Assembly (NCBI RefSeq): GCF_023703775.1 | Contig: NZ_CP098514.1 | Span: 1,178,001 to 1,242,000, forward strand | Source: Haloplanus sp. GDY1 | Lineage (GTDB): Archaea; Halobacteriota; Halobacteria; Halobacteriales; Haloferacaceae | Direction: 5' to 3' | Length of the DNA: 64,000 nucleotides | In this document: in pieces, positions 51,903 through 59,946 of the stretch | How the letters are laid out: each line of letters opens with the position of its first letter | Numbering within the stretch: position 1 is the first letter of the stretch | Position numbers and translations under genes: made by a program | Notes under the pieces: generated by a model | Databases searched by the model: none | What the model was told of the DNA's origin: nothing | The model's input: only the letters and a program-made list of their open reading frames with translations

Positions 51903-54900
51903 GTGTCTCACTTCCGGGACCCGATCGTCGGGATCGACCCTGGCACCTCGACGACCCGCTGTGCCGTCTACGACGGGGAACGGCCACGGATCGTCCCGAA
52001 CGGGGCCGGCCGCGAGGCGACCCCCACCGTCGTCTCCGTCGCCGAGGACGGAACGTTGGTGGCCGGCACGCGCGCGGCCGACCGCACGACCACACATCCC
52101 GAGCGGACGGTCACCGACCTCGTCGACCGCCTCCGGACGGGCGAACCGGTCGTCGTGGACGGCGTGTCGTACCCGCCGGAGACGCTGGCCGCGGCCGTCA
52201 TCTCGCGGGCCCTTCCCGACGGCGCGGGCGACCTGGAGAAGTGTGTCCTCACCGCGCCCAACGGCGCCACGAGGGCGTACCGTCGTCGACTTCGGGACGC
52301 CGCCTCCATCTTGGAGTTCTCCGTCGAGCGCACCGTCCACTCGACGGCGGCCGCCGCCATGGCCTACGGGTTCGACCGGGACGGCGAGCGGACCGTCCTC
52401 GTCTGTGACTTCGGCGGCGGGACCGCCGACGTCTCGGTGCTCGACATCGACGGCGGCGTCTACCACGTCTTCGCGACCGACGGGGTCCCCGATTTCGGCG
52501 GCGCGGATTTGGACGCCGCCGTCGCCGACCACCTCGCGTCGGCGTTCGCGGACGACCACGGCGTCGACCTTCGGTCGGACCCCCAGGCTCACCGCCGACT
52601 GATCGAGGCGGCCGCGGACGCACGCGCCGATCTCTCTACCCGCGAGCGGACCCGTATCCAACTCCCGGCCGTCACCGTCACCGACGACGGTCCCCTCGAC
52701 CTCGATACCTCCCTGTCCAGTTCGGCGTTCGAGTCGATCGTCGACGACGTGATCGACCGAATCGAGGCCCCCATCGACCGCGTTCTCGACGCGGCCGCCG
52801 TCGACGGTGTCGACGACGTGGTGCTCGCGGGGGACGCGACGCGCACGCCGGCGGTCCGTGAACGCATCGAGGCGGTCACCGAGACGGTGCCCACGACGAC
52901 CGCCGATCCCGGCACGGCCGCGGCGCTCGGCGCGGCGATCCAGGGCGGCGTCCTCTCCGGACACGTCGACGACGTCGTTCTGCTCGATGCCCTCTTTCGC
53001 TCCCTCGGCGTGGCCGTCGACGGCGACGGGTTCGAACCGCTCGTCCGGGCGGATACGACCGTTCCCACCGAGGCGTCCAAGACGTTCACGACGACGGCCG
53101 ACGAACAGTCCGGCGTTCGCGTCCGGGTTCGCGAGGGTGGGTCCGCCCCCGACGGCGGCACCGTCCTCGGCGACGTGGCGCTGACGGACCTCCCGGCCGC
53201 ACCCGCCGGTGACCCCCGAATCGAGGTGACGCTCTCGATCGACGAACGGCGGATCGTCAACGCCACCGCGGCGTGTGAGGAGACGGGAGAGGAAGCCGAG
53301 GCCACGTTCGACGCCCGTCGGCGTCTGACTCCCGCAGCGGTGGACTGGAGTCGACGGGTGCTGTTCAGGGTGGGGTCGCCCGATTCCGAGAGTCCGGTGC
53401 GGATCGCCGCCGCTCGTCCGGACCGACTCCTCGAACCGAGAACCGGGTCGGACGATCCGGCCGACTACCCCCCGATCACCAGCCCCGTCCTCCCCCACGG
53501 CGTCGGTTTGGAGACGGTCGGCGACGGCGACGGCCCCGGCTTCGAACGCCTCCTCGATGCGGGGACCTCGCTCCCCGCCCAGGCGTCGCGGACGTTCACC
53601 ACCGCGACGGACGACCAGGAGTCGGTCCGCGTCCGCGTCCTGCGCGAGGGCACGTCGGACACCCCGGAACCGGTCGGCGAGGTCACGGTTCGGGACCTCC
53701 CATCGGCGCCGGCAGGGAACCCGGACATCGCGGTCGATGTCGCCGTGGACGCGACGGGGACGCTGACGGTATCGGCGACGGTCGACGACGCCGACGACCC
53801 CGCGGCGTCGACCGAGTTCGACCTGTTCGACGGGAGGGCTGTGACGGGGCGCGACGACCCGTCCGGCGGCGACGACGGTCCCGAACTCCTCGACCGATCG
53901 CCGACGGCGGCGGAAATCGAGTGTTTGCTCGACGTGCGCGACGACCTCTCGCGGGCGCTCGACGCCGACGCCGACGACCCGGAACCGGTGCAGGCTGGGC
54001 TGCGGGCGACCCGGAAGAAGCTCGACCGCCTGACCGACGACGAACTCACCGCGTCGATCGCCGAGGACGCCCTCGCCGTCGCCGACGATCTCGACCGGGC
54101 CGTCGGCGGCGATCCGGGCACGACCGATCGACTCCGGCGGTGGATCCGGTCCACGCGGCGGCGGGTGGAGAGCGCGCTCGACGCGGCCGACGCGACCCTC
54201 CTCGCTCCCGACCCGGGCGAGTCGATCGACCCCGACCGGCACAGCGTCGTCGCGCGCGTCGAGTCGGAGCGACCGGCCGACGCAGTGGTCGACGTGCGGG
54301 CGACGGGATACGCGCGGGCGGGCCGGGTCGAGCGGCCGGCGAAGGTGACCGTGAGCGACGGTCCGGGAGGGGCGTCGCTCGCCGGTCCCCCCGACGCGAT
54401 TCCCGGACGTCCCGACGTCTCGGTCGACCACGGCGCGCTCTCCCGCGGCGACCGGATCGGCAGCGGCGGCCGGGCCGACGTGTTCGAGGCCACCGTCCCG
54501 TCGCCCGACGGTCCCGTGACCGTCGCGCTCAAGGAGCCCCGGTTCTCGGGGACGCTCCACGCGGACGTCGGCGAGCGCTTCGTCGACGAGGCGAGACGGT
54601 GGGCGCGCCTGGACGACCACGACCACGTCGTCGGCGTCGTCGACTGGGGTGCCGAACCGCTCCCCTGGATCGCCATGGAGTACATGGACGGGGGAACGCT
54701 CGACGAACGCGCCGGCGACGTGTCCGTGCCCCAGGCACTCTGGACGGCACTGGCGGTCGCTCGCGGCGTCAGTCACGCCAACAAGCGCGGCGTCGCCCAC
54801 CTCGATCTGAAGCCGGAGAACGTCCTCTTTCGCTCGGTCGACGGCGCCTGGGACGTGCCGAAGGTGGCGGACTGGGGCCTCTCCAGACACCTCCTCGACC

Positions 54901-55250
54901 GCTCGTCGGGCGCGAGCGGCTACACCCCGACCTACGCCGCCCCCGAGCAACTCGACGGCGACGGATCGGTCGACGCTACCACCGACGTCTACCAACTGGG
55001 AGCCGTCTGCTACGAACTGTTCACCGGGCGGCCGCCGTTCGAGGGCGACGGCCCGGGCGACGTCGTCGAGCAGGTCCGAACGTCGACGCCGCCGCCCCCC
55101 AGCGACGTCGCGTCGGTCCCCGATACCGTCGACGACGTCCTCCTGACGGCCCTCGCCACCGACCCCGCGGACCGGTACGAGTCGACGCTCTACCTCCGCG
55201 ACGCCCTCCGGGACGCGTTCGAGTCGACGGTCGGCCCGCTGGAGCGGTGA
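51903..55250 (+). CDS. Hsp70-Ser/Thr protein kinase fusion protein
   Basis: A 1115-residue multidomain protein. Residues 1-355 are an Hsp70 nucleotide-binding domain: phosphate-1 GIDPGTSTT (10-18), phosphate-2 CDFGGGTADVSVLDI (168-182) and adenosine motif AGDATRTP (309-316). Then come two Hsp70 beta-substrate-binding domains (about 357-460 and 525-645) and a helical segment (about 665-740). The kinase domain spans about 845-1110: glycine loop IGSGGRADVFEA, K877, HLDLKPEN with D968, D990 in DWG, and APE near 1013. The kinase looks active. DnaK K70 and E171 are replaced by A59 and S147. No membrane segment is seen. The GTG at 51903 is followed at once by the Hsp70 core; an A-rich box lies 25-38 bases upstream. 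Confidence 0.92.
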   Translation: MSHFRDPIVGIDPGTSTTRCAVYDGERPRIVPNGAGREATPTVVSVAEDGTLVAGTRAADRTTTHPERTVTDLVDRLRTGEPVVVDGVSYPPETLAAAVISRALPDGAGDLEKCVLTAPNGATRAYRRRLRDAASILEFSVERTVHSTAAAAMAYGFDRDGERTVLVCDFGGGTADVSVLDIDGGVYHVFATDGVPDFGGADLDAAVADHLASAFADDHGVDLRSDPQAHRRLIEAAADARADLSTRERTRIQLPAVTVTDDGPLDLDTSLSSSAFESIVDDVIDRIEAPIDRVLDAAAVDGVDDVVLAGDATRTPAVRERIEAVTETVPTTTADPGTAAALGAAIQGGVLSGHVDDVVLLDALFRSLGVAVDGDGFEPLVRADTTVPTEASKTFTTTADEQSGVRVRVREGGSAPDGGTVLGDVALTDLPAAPAGDPRIEVTLSIDERRIVNATAACEETGEEAEATFDARRRLTPAAVDWSRRVLFRVGSPDSESPVRIAAARPDRLLEPRTGSDDPADYPPITSPVLPHGVGLETVGDGDGPGFERLLDAGTSLPAQASRTFTTATDDQESVRVRVLREGTSDTPEPVGEVTVRDLPSAPAGNPDIAVDVAVDATGTLTVSATVDDADDPAASTEFDLFDGRAVTGRDDPSGGDDGPELLDRSPTAAEIECLLDVRDDLSRALDADADDPEPVQAGLRATRKKLDRLTDDELTASIAEDALAVADDLDRAVGGDPGTTDRLRRWIRSTRRRVESALDAADATLLAPDPGESIDPDRHSVVARVESERPADAVVDVRATGYARAGRVERPAKVTVSDGPGGASLAGPPDAIPGRPDVSVDHGALSRGDRIGSGGRADVFEATVPSPDGPVTVALKEPRFSGTLHADVGERFVDEARRWARLDDHDHVVGVVDWGAEPLPWIAMEYMDGGTLDERAGDVSVPQALWTALAVARGVSHANKRGVAHLDLKPENVLFRSVDGAWDVPKVADWGLSRHLLDRSSGASGYTPTYAAPEQLDGDGSVDATTDVYQLGAVCYELFTGRPPFEGDGPGDVVEQVRTSTPPPPSDVASVPDTVDDVLLTALATDPADRYESTLYLRDALRDAFESTVGPLER

Positions 55251-55259
55251 GCGGCGGCA

Positions 55260-55463
55260 TCACGCGAGGAGGACGGGTATCGCGAGCGACGTCAGCGGGA
55301 GTGGGATCGCCCCCGTGACCCACAGGACGGCCGCGAAGGCCGCCACCCCGAGGGCGTAGCCGGCGGCGGGCGAGAGCGCGGCGACCGGTCCGGCGGCGTG
55401 CCCGACACCGACCGCCACGAGGAGGGCGGCCGCGAGGTACCCGCCCTCGCGACGCGTCGTCAT
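55260..55463 (-). pseudogene. Apparent N-terminal fragment of an SLC13-type anion transporter
   Basis: A 67-residue open frame with two membrane helices (about 8-27 and 33-58). The stretch LWVTGAIPLPLTSLAIPVLLA matches the beginning of SLC13/DASS transporters, which read (W/L)WxTEAIPLPxT. In that family the sequence would continue for another 400-plus residues, but a TGA stop follows directly and the Hsp70-kinase gene ends nine bases beyond, on the opposite strand. It therefore looks like the cut-off head of a larger gene, or possibly a stand-alone small membrane protein. The stop is intact, so translation of the short peptide may still occur. Confidence 0.5.
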
Positions 55464-55497
55464 CTACCCTCCTCCCGCGCGTCGACACCGTCGTGCA

Positions 55498-55523
55498 TCG
55501 GTGGCCGACGCGTCGGCCACCGA
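55498..55523. repeat. 26-base perfect palindrome
   Basis: A 26-base perfect palindrome with no spacer, made from TCGGTGGCCGACG and its exact complement. It lies between the VIT1-like gene and the transporter fragment, both leftward, 35 bases upstream of the fragment's start. It is directly followed on the plus strand by CAAAAAT. It could be an operator, a terminator hairpin or a recombination site. Perfect symmetry of this length is well above what GC-rich DNA gives by chance in such a short gap. Confidence 0.85.
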
Positions 55524-55555
55524 CAAAAATCCGTCCCCGGACCGCCGGTCGGCGC

Positions 55556-56137
55556 TTACCCCGGCAGGACGAGGTTGAGGAGGGCGACCACGAGGCCCGC
55601 GAGCCCCATCCGCACGCCCGCGACGTAGGGGTTCAGGCCCGCGACGGTTCCCATGTACGCGCCGAAGGTAAAGAGGGTCGTCACGCCGACGCCGACGGCC
55701 GCGACGGTGCTCTCGAACATCGTCAGCGTCGACCCTTCGAGGAGGTACGGGAGCAGGGGGAGCACGATCCCGACCAGCGGCCCCAGCCCGCTGGTGACGG
55801 CGCTGATCGCCCGGGCGTCCCGCATCCGTCGGGTCACTCGCGTGTCGTCGAGGTCGGTGAGCATCGCGCGTTCGATGCTCGCGACCTGCGCCCGGCGTTC
55901 GGCGCGTTCGATCTCCCAGACGCTCCAGACGCCGGAGGTACACAGGCCGACCGCCGCCCCGAGGCCGATGGCGACGACGGTCACCCCCTCGTCGATCCCC
56001 GAGAGGTACGCCCCCACGGTGACGCCGATGCTGGTGAGGGTGCCGTCGAAGCCGTTCGAGATGAAGTAGCGGCGGGAGATCGACCGCACCTCGTCGTGGG
56101 CGAGCGCCGACCGGAGGGAGCGCAGTCGGTCGCGCAC
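55556..56137 (-). CDS. VIT1/CCC1-family membrane transporter
   Basis: A 193-residue membrane protein with about five helices. The N-terminal RYFISNGFDGTLTSIGVTVGAYLSG (about 22-46) matches the start of VIT1/CCC1-like iron or manganese transporters. The cytoplasmic charged loop (about 74-107) contains the Glu-rich segment ERAERRAQVASIERAMLTDLDD. The GTG at 56137 begins one base after the DUF211 stop. A longer ATG start at 56182 would overlap DUF211 by 44 bases and is not preferred. The VIT1-DUF211 pairing recurs in haloarchaea. Confidence 0.8.
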   Translation of the reverse strand: MRDRLRSLRSALAHDEVRSISRRYFISNGFDGTLTSIGVTVGAYLSGIDEGVTVVAIGLGAAVGLCTSGVWSVWEIERAERRAQVASIERAMLTDLDDTRVTRRMRDARAISAVTSGLGPLVGIVLPLLPYLLEGSTLTMFESTVAAVGVGVTTLFTFGAYMGTVAGLNPYVAGVRMGLAGLVVALLNLVLPG

Positions 56138-56138
56138 G

Positions 56139-56426
56139 TCAGTCCTGCGGGGTCCGGACCTCCTCGACCAGATACTCCCCACACACCACCTGGTCGACGG
56201 AGTGGACGGATCCGCCGAGGCGTTCGACTTCGTCGTCGACGCGCTCGACCGCGATGTCCGATCCCTCCACCGTGAGCTTCAGGGTCTGTACCTCGGCGTC
56301 GGTCTCCACGAGCAGCGCGTTGACGGCCTCGATCCCGTCGAGGTCGGCGAGCCGGCTGGCCACCTCGACCGTCGACGGCTGGTGGGGTTTCAACACGTCG
56401 AGGACGACGCGACGGACTGGTGCCAT
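56139..56426 (-). CDS. DUF211 family protein
   Basis: A 95-residue protein of the archaeal DUF211 family, a ferredoxin-like fold without known enzyme function. Typical motifs are VRRVVLDVLKPHQPSTVEVASRLADLDGIEAVN (about 4-36) and the ending SVHSVDQVVCGEYLVEE. It may bind metal ions or nucleotides; a structural homolog forms metal-stabilised oligomers. It precedes the VIT1-like transporter by one base, so a metal link is likely. Confidence 0.9.
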   Translation of the reverse strand: MAPVRRVVLDVLKPHQPSTVEVASRLADLDGIEAVNALLVETDAEVQTLKLTVEGSDIAVERVDDEVERLGGSVHSVDQVVCGEYLVEEVRTPQD

Positions 56427-56475
56427 CGGTCCCCCGTACCGGACGCGCCGGCCTAAGTGTACCGACGGTGACGGA

Positions 56476-56577
56476 TCAGACGAAGAGAAACGAGGGGAGA
56501 TAGAGCGCGAGACAGAGGAGGGCGGCGCGGCGGTCGATCCCGCGCCGGACGTACATGATCCCGAGTTCGACCAGCAT
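56476..56577 (-). CDS. Small one-helix membrane peptide (33 residues)
   Basis: A 33-residue open frame with ATG at 56577 (a GTG codon stands just before it). A short basic segment (MYVRRGIDRR) is followed by a hydrophobic helix (AALLCLALYLPSFLFV) that ends at the stop. It lies in a 248-base gap between DUF211 and the geranylgeranyl reductase gene. Size and hydrophobicity suit a small membrane protein, but no homology can be offered. Confidence 0.35.
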   Translation of the reverse strand: MLVELGIMYVRRGIDRRAALLCLALYLPSFLFV

Positions 56578-56674
56578 CACACGTCGCCTCAACTCGCTAG
56601 CTCATAGCTCCGTCGCCGTGCCCCGCTCGTCCCGGTTCAGCAAGACTGATTACGCTCTCCCGGCATCGGGGGAT

Positions 56675-57910
56675 ATGTCCGACCGTTTCGACGTGATCGT
56701 CGCCGGCGCCGGGCCCGCGGGGGCCCAGTGTGCCCGCGACCTCGCTCAGCGGGACTACGACGTCCTCGTCCTCGAGGCGGAAGCCGAGGACGACTTCCCC
56801 CGCCAGAGCAACAAGTCGACCGCCGGGACTTTCCCCTCCATGATGGCCTCCTTCGGCGTGCCCGACGAGGTGGTGATGAACTACACCGACGACGTGGTGC
56901 TGGAGTCGCCGAACGACCACTACGTCCAGCACCAACCCGGTGCAGTGCTGGAGTTCGCCGACTTCAAGCGCTGGCTGGTGGGCGAGGGCCGCGAGGAGGG
57001 GGCGACCTACCGGTTCGACGCCCGCGTCAACGGCCCGATCATGGAGGGCGGCACGATTTCGGGCGTCAGGTACGCGGGCGACGAGGAGGCGTCCGCCGAC
57101 ATCGTCGTCGACGCGACGGGGCCGGCCGCGCCGCTCGCGAAGGAACTCGGCGTGAGCGACCTGCAACGGGAACACCAGGCCATCGGCGTGGAGTGGGAGA
57201 TGGAGGGCGTCGACGTCGACCACCCCGACTACGCCGACCTCACCGACGCGATGATGCTCCGTCTCGACCACGAGTACGCCCCCGGTGGCTACTCCTGGAT
57301 CTTCCACACCGGCGGCGACACCGCGAAGGTCGGCCTCTGTTACATCCAGAACGCGAGCCACGAGCAGTACGGTCGCGACGGGGCGAGCATCGACGACTAC
57401 CTCCACCACTGGCTCGACACCGACCCGCGCTTCGCCGACGCGGAGCGCATCGCCGAGAAACAGCAACACCGCGGCTCGGCTCACATCCAGATGCCCGGCC
57501 AGCTCTGTACGGACGGGTTCATGGCCATCGGCGACGCCGTGCCGACCATCGACCCGCTGTGGGGCGAGGGGATCCACAAGGGGATGAAGTCGGGGCGTAT
57601 GGCCGCCATCACGGCCGACCGCTGTTTCACCGAGGCCGACCCCGACACCTCGGCGGAGGCCATGTCGGTCTACAGCAAACTCTGGCACAGCGAGGTGGCT
57701 CCACGGATGCGGGAGCGGCTCCTGATGACCGAACTCCTGTATCTCGCCCCCAACGATCGGTACGACACGCTGATGGCGGACCTCCAGGGAACCGACAGCG
57801 ACACGCTGGCGAAGGCCAACGCGGGCAACGTCCGTGCGATGCTGAAGCTCCTCCACCTCGGCGACGTGCCCCTCCTGGGGAAGTTCGCGAGGGAGCGGCT
57901 CTCCGGCTAA
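56675..57910 (+). CDS. Geranylgeranyl reductase family protein (digeranylgeranylglycerophospholipid reductase-like)
   Basis: A 411-residue FAD-dependent reductase. It has the dinucleotide motif VIVAGAGPAGAQCARDLA (about 7-24), VVDATG, the family motif near 280 (GSAHIQMPGQLCTDGFMAIGDAVPTIDPLWGEGIHKGMKSG) and the catalytic Cys in PGQLC. These enzymes saturate the isoprenoid chains of archaeal membrane lipids, using reduced ferredoxin or NADPH; carotenoid or quinone side chains are alternatives. The ATG at 56675 gives the standard N-terminus; an upstream extension in frame is out of family. The gene points right, divergent from the small peptide and DUF211. Confidence 0.9.
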   Translation: MSDRFDVIVAGAGPAGAQCARDLAQRDYDVLVLEAEAEDDFPRQSNKSTAGTFPSMMASFGVPDEVVMNYTDDVVLESPNDHYVQHQPGAVLEFADFKRWLVGEGREEGATYRFDARVNGPIMEGGTISGVRYAGDEEASADIVVDATGPAAPLAKELGVSDLQREHQAIGVEWEMEGVDVDHPDYADLTDAMMLRLDHEYAPGGYSWIFHTGGDTAKVGLCYIQNASHEQYGRDGASIDDYLHHWLDTDPRFADAERIAEKQQHRGSAHIQMPGQLCTDGFMAIGDAVPTIDPLWGEGIHKGMKSGRMAAITADRCFTEADPDTSAEAMSVYSKLWHSEVAPRMRERLLMTELLYLAPNDRYDTLMADLQGTDSDTLAKANAGNVRAMLKLLHLGDVPLLGKFARERLSG

Positions 57911-57962
57911 CCGGAACGACCCTTCCGCAACCCCTTTCGGCGTCTCGCGCCTCGGGTCGGAT

Positions 57963-58784
57963 GTGACTCAGTCCACCGGTGAGGTGCGGCGAACGAACGG
58001 CATGCCGATCCTCGGTCTCGGCACGTGGCAGAACACGGCCCCCGAGGAGTGTGCGGACGCCGTGGCGACGGCGCTCGATCTGGGCTATCGCCACGTCGAC
58101 ACCGCACAGGCCTACGACAACGAGGAACACGTCGGCGAGGGGATCGCGCGGGCGAACCTCGACCGCGAGGACCTCTTCCTGGCGACGAAGGTGTGGATCG
58201 ACGACCTCGCGCCCGGGGACGTCCGGGCCTCCACCGAGGAGAGCCTGGAGCGACTCGGCGTCGACGCGGTCGACCTGCTCTACGTCCACTGGCCGGCCGG
58301 GGCGTACGACCCCGAGGGGACGCTCGGCGCCTTCGACGACCTGTACGACGACGGCCTGATCGACCGCATCGGCGTCAGCAACTTCGAACCGGCACAGGTG
58401 ACGGAGGCCGTCGAGGCGGCCGACGCGCCGATCTTCGCCAACCAGATCGAGTGCCACCCGCTGCTCCCGCAGACGGAACTCCGGGAGCACTGCGCCGACC
58501 TCGACGTCGAGGTGGTGGCGTACTCGCCGCTGGCCCGCGGCGAGGTGTTCGACGTGCCAGAGATCCAGTCGGTCGCCGAGAGACACGGCGTCAGCGAGGC
58601 GCAGGTGTCGCTGGCGTGGCTCCGCGAGAAGGGCGTGACCGCAATCCCGAAGGCGACCGGCGAGGACCACGTCCGCGACAACTGGGCGTCGCGAACGCTC
58701 GACCTCGACGACGAGGACGTGGCGACGATCGACGGCATCGGTCGGGAGAAACGGCTGGTCGACCCCGACTTCGCCCCCTGGTAG
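57963..58784 (+). CDS. Aldo/keto reductase
   Basis: A 273-residue NADPH-dependent oxidoreductase of the AKR superfamily. The catalytic tetrad is complete: D46, Y51, K76 and H109. The signature VDTAQAYDNEEHVGEGI and the cofactor-binding IPKATGEDHVRDN are present. The substrate is likely an aldehyde or keto compound. It begins with GTG at 57963, 52 bases after the reductase stop. Its TAG stop directly abuts the stop of the converging DUF373 gene. Confidence 0.92.
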   Translation: MTQSTGEVRRTNGMPILGLGTWQNTAPEECADAVATALDLGYRHVDTAQAYDNEEHVGEGIARANLDREDLFLATKVWIDDLAPGDVRASTEESLERLGVDAVDLLYVHWPAGAYDPEGTLGAFDDLYDDGLIDRIGVSNFEPAQVTEAVEAADAPIFANQIECHPLLPQTELREHCADLDVEVVAYSPLARGEVFDVPEIQSVAERHGVSEAQVSLAWLREKGVTAIPKATGEDHVRDNWASRTLDLDDEDVATIDGIGREKRLVDPDFAPW

Positions 58785-59900
58785 TCAGGAGCGCTCGGCC
58801 GCCTCGGCGTCCGCCTCCTCCTCGTGGTCCGCGACGTTCGCGGCCACCCTGACGCCGATCAGCGAGACGACGATCGCGGTGACGACAAAGAGCGCGAGGC
58901 GTTCGGTCGCCGGCACGGTGATCCCCGCCACCCGCAGATTGCCGAGAACCCCCTCGCGTTCGAGGAAGTAACCCGCGAATCCGCGGACGACGAGGCCGAG
59001 GGCGACGACGCCGAACGGCAGGTTCAGATACGGCCGGGGCACCCGATCCGAGTCGATGAGTTCGTCGAGGAGGCGGCCGGCGCTCGCGGTCAGCGCCGCC
59101 AGCGCCAGCCACGGGATGCTGCTGTAGGCGAACTGCATGACCGGAACCACGACCCCCTCGGTCGTCGTCGAGACGGCGAGCGCACCGAGGAAGGCGCCGA
59201 CGAGTGCGAGGCCACCCGCGACGGCGTAGGTGACGACCGACACCTGCCCGGAGTAGAGGGCCTCCCGGATCCGGTCGGGGAGACGGGAGAGGTAGGTGTC
59301 GATGGCGAGCCCCTTGTAGAGGACGGCGGCCCCGAGCAGCGAGGCGAGGCCGGCCAGCGCCACGGGCAGGGAGAACCGCACGAGCAACACCGGGAGGAGC
59401 AGCAGGCCGACGCCGAGCGGAACCAGGACGGTCGAGCGCAGTTCCTCGTCGGCGAGGAACTGCTTGAGGAGGTAGTACGTCGATTCGATGTCCCGGGCCT
59501 GCCGGACGACGACGCGGTCGACCGAGTCGACGGGGAGGCGGCTCTCGACGATGGGGACCAGCCGCTCGTCCTCGGCGCTGTCGGTGACGATGATCGCCGA
59601 GCGCGGGTCGTGGCGGTCGAGCAGGTCGTCGATCTGTGCGGCGACCGACCGGTCGGCGCCGACGGCCGAGTCGCCGGTTCCCGAGACGACGGCGACGATG
59701 GCGTCCTCGCCCTCGCCGCGGAGGTCGCGGGTGACCCGCAGCGCCTCCAGCAGGCAGTTCACCGTCGAATCCTCCGGGTCCGCGAGTCCGACCTCCGTCA
59801 CCAGCGACCGCACCGCGTCCCACCCGTCGACGGGCATCGACACGCCGACCGTCCGCCCGATGTCGTCGGCGCGGTCGACACACAGGACCAGGGTTGTCAC
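58785..59900 (-). CDS. DUF373 family membrane protein
   Basis: A 371-residue protein of the archaeal DUF373 family. The N-terminal soluble domain (1-150; VLCVDRADDIGRTVG) resembles a nucleotide-binding or von Willebrand-like alpha/beta fold. Six or seven membrane helices follow (about 158-355). The ending is acidic. The function is unknown. It is transcribed leftward from a promoter near 59920-59930. Confidence 0.92.
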   Translation of the reverse strand: MTTLVLCVDRADDIGRTVGVSMPVDGWDAVRSLVTEVGLADPEDSTVNCLLEALRVTRDLRGEGEDAIVAVVSGTGDSAVGADRSVAAQIDDLLDRHDPRSAIIVTDSAEDERLVPIVESRLPVDSVDRVVVRQARDIESTYYLLKQFLADEELRSTVLVPLGVGLLLLPVLLVRFSLPVALAGLASLLGAAVLYKGLAIDTYLSRLPDRIREALYSGQVSVVTYAVAGGLALVGAFLGALAVSTTTEGVVVPVMQFAYSSIPWLALAALTASAGRLLDELIDSDRVPRPYLNLPFGVVALGLVVRGFAGYFLEREGVLGNLRVAGITVPATERLALFVVTAIVVSLIGVRVAANVADHEEEADAEAAERS

Positions 59901-59946
59901 GGTGACGAGAACTATCCACGGGAATAAATATCCCCCGCTGCGGGGG

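Noticed and set aside
51543-54995. Antisense open frame of about 1150 codons under the Hsp70-kinase gene
   Set aside because: It is an artefact of high GC content, which makes antisense frames open. The plus strand encodes clear Hsp70 and kinase motifs.
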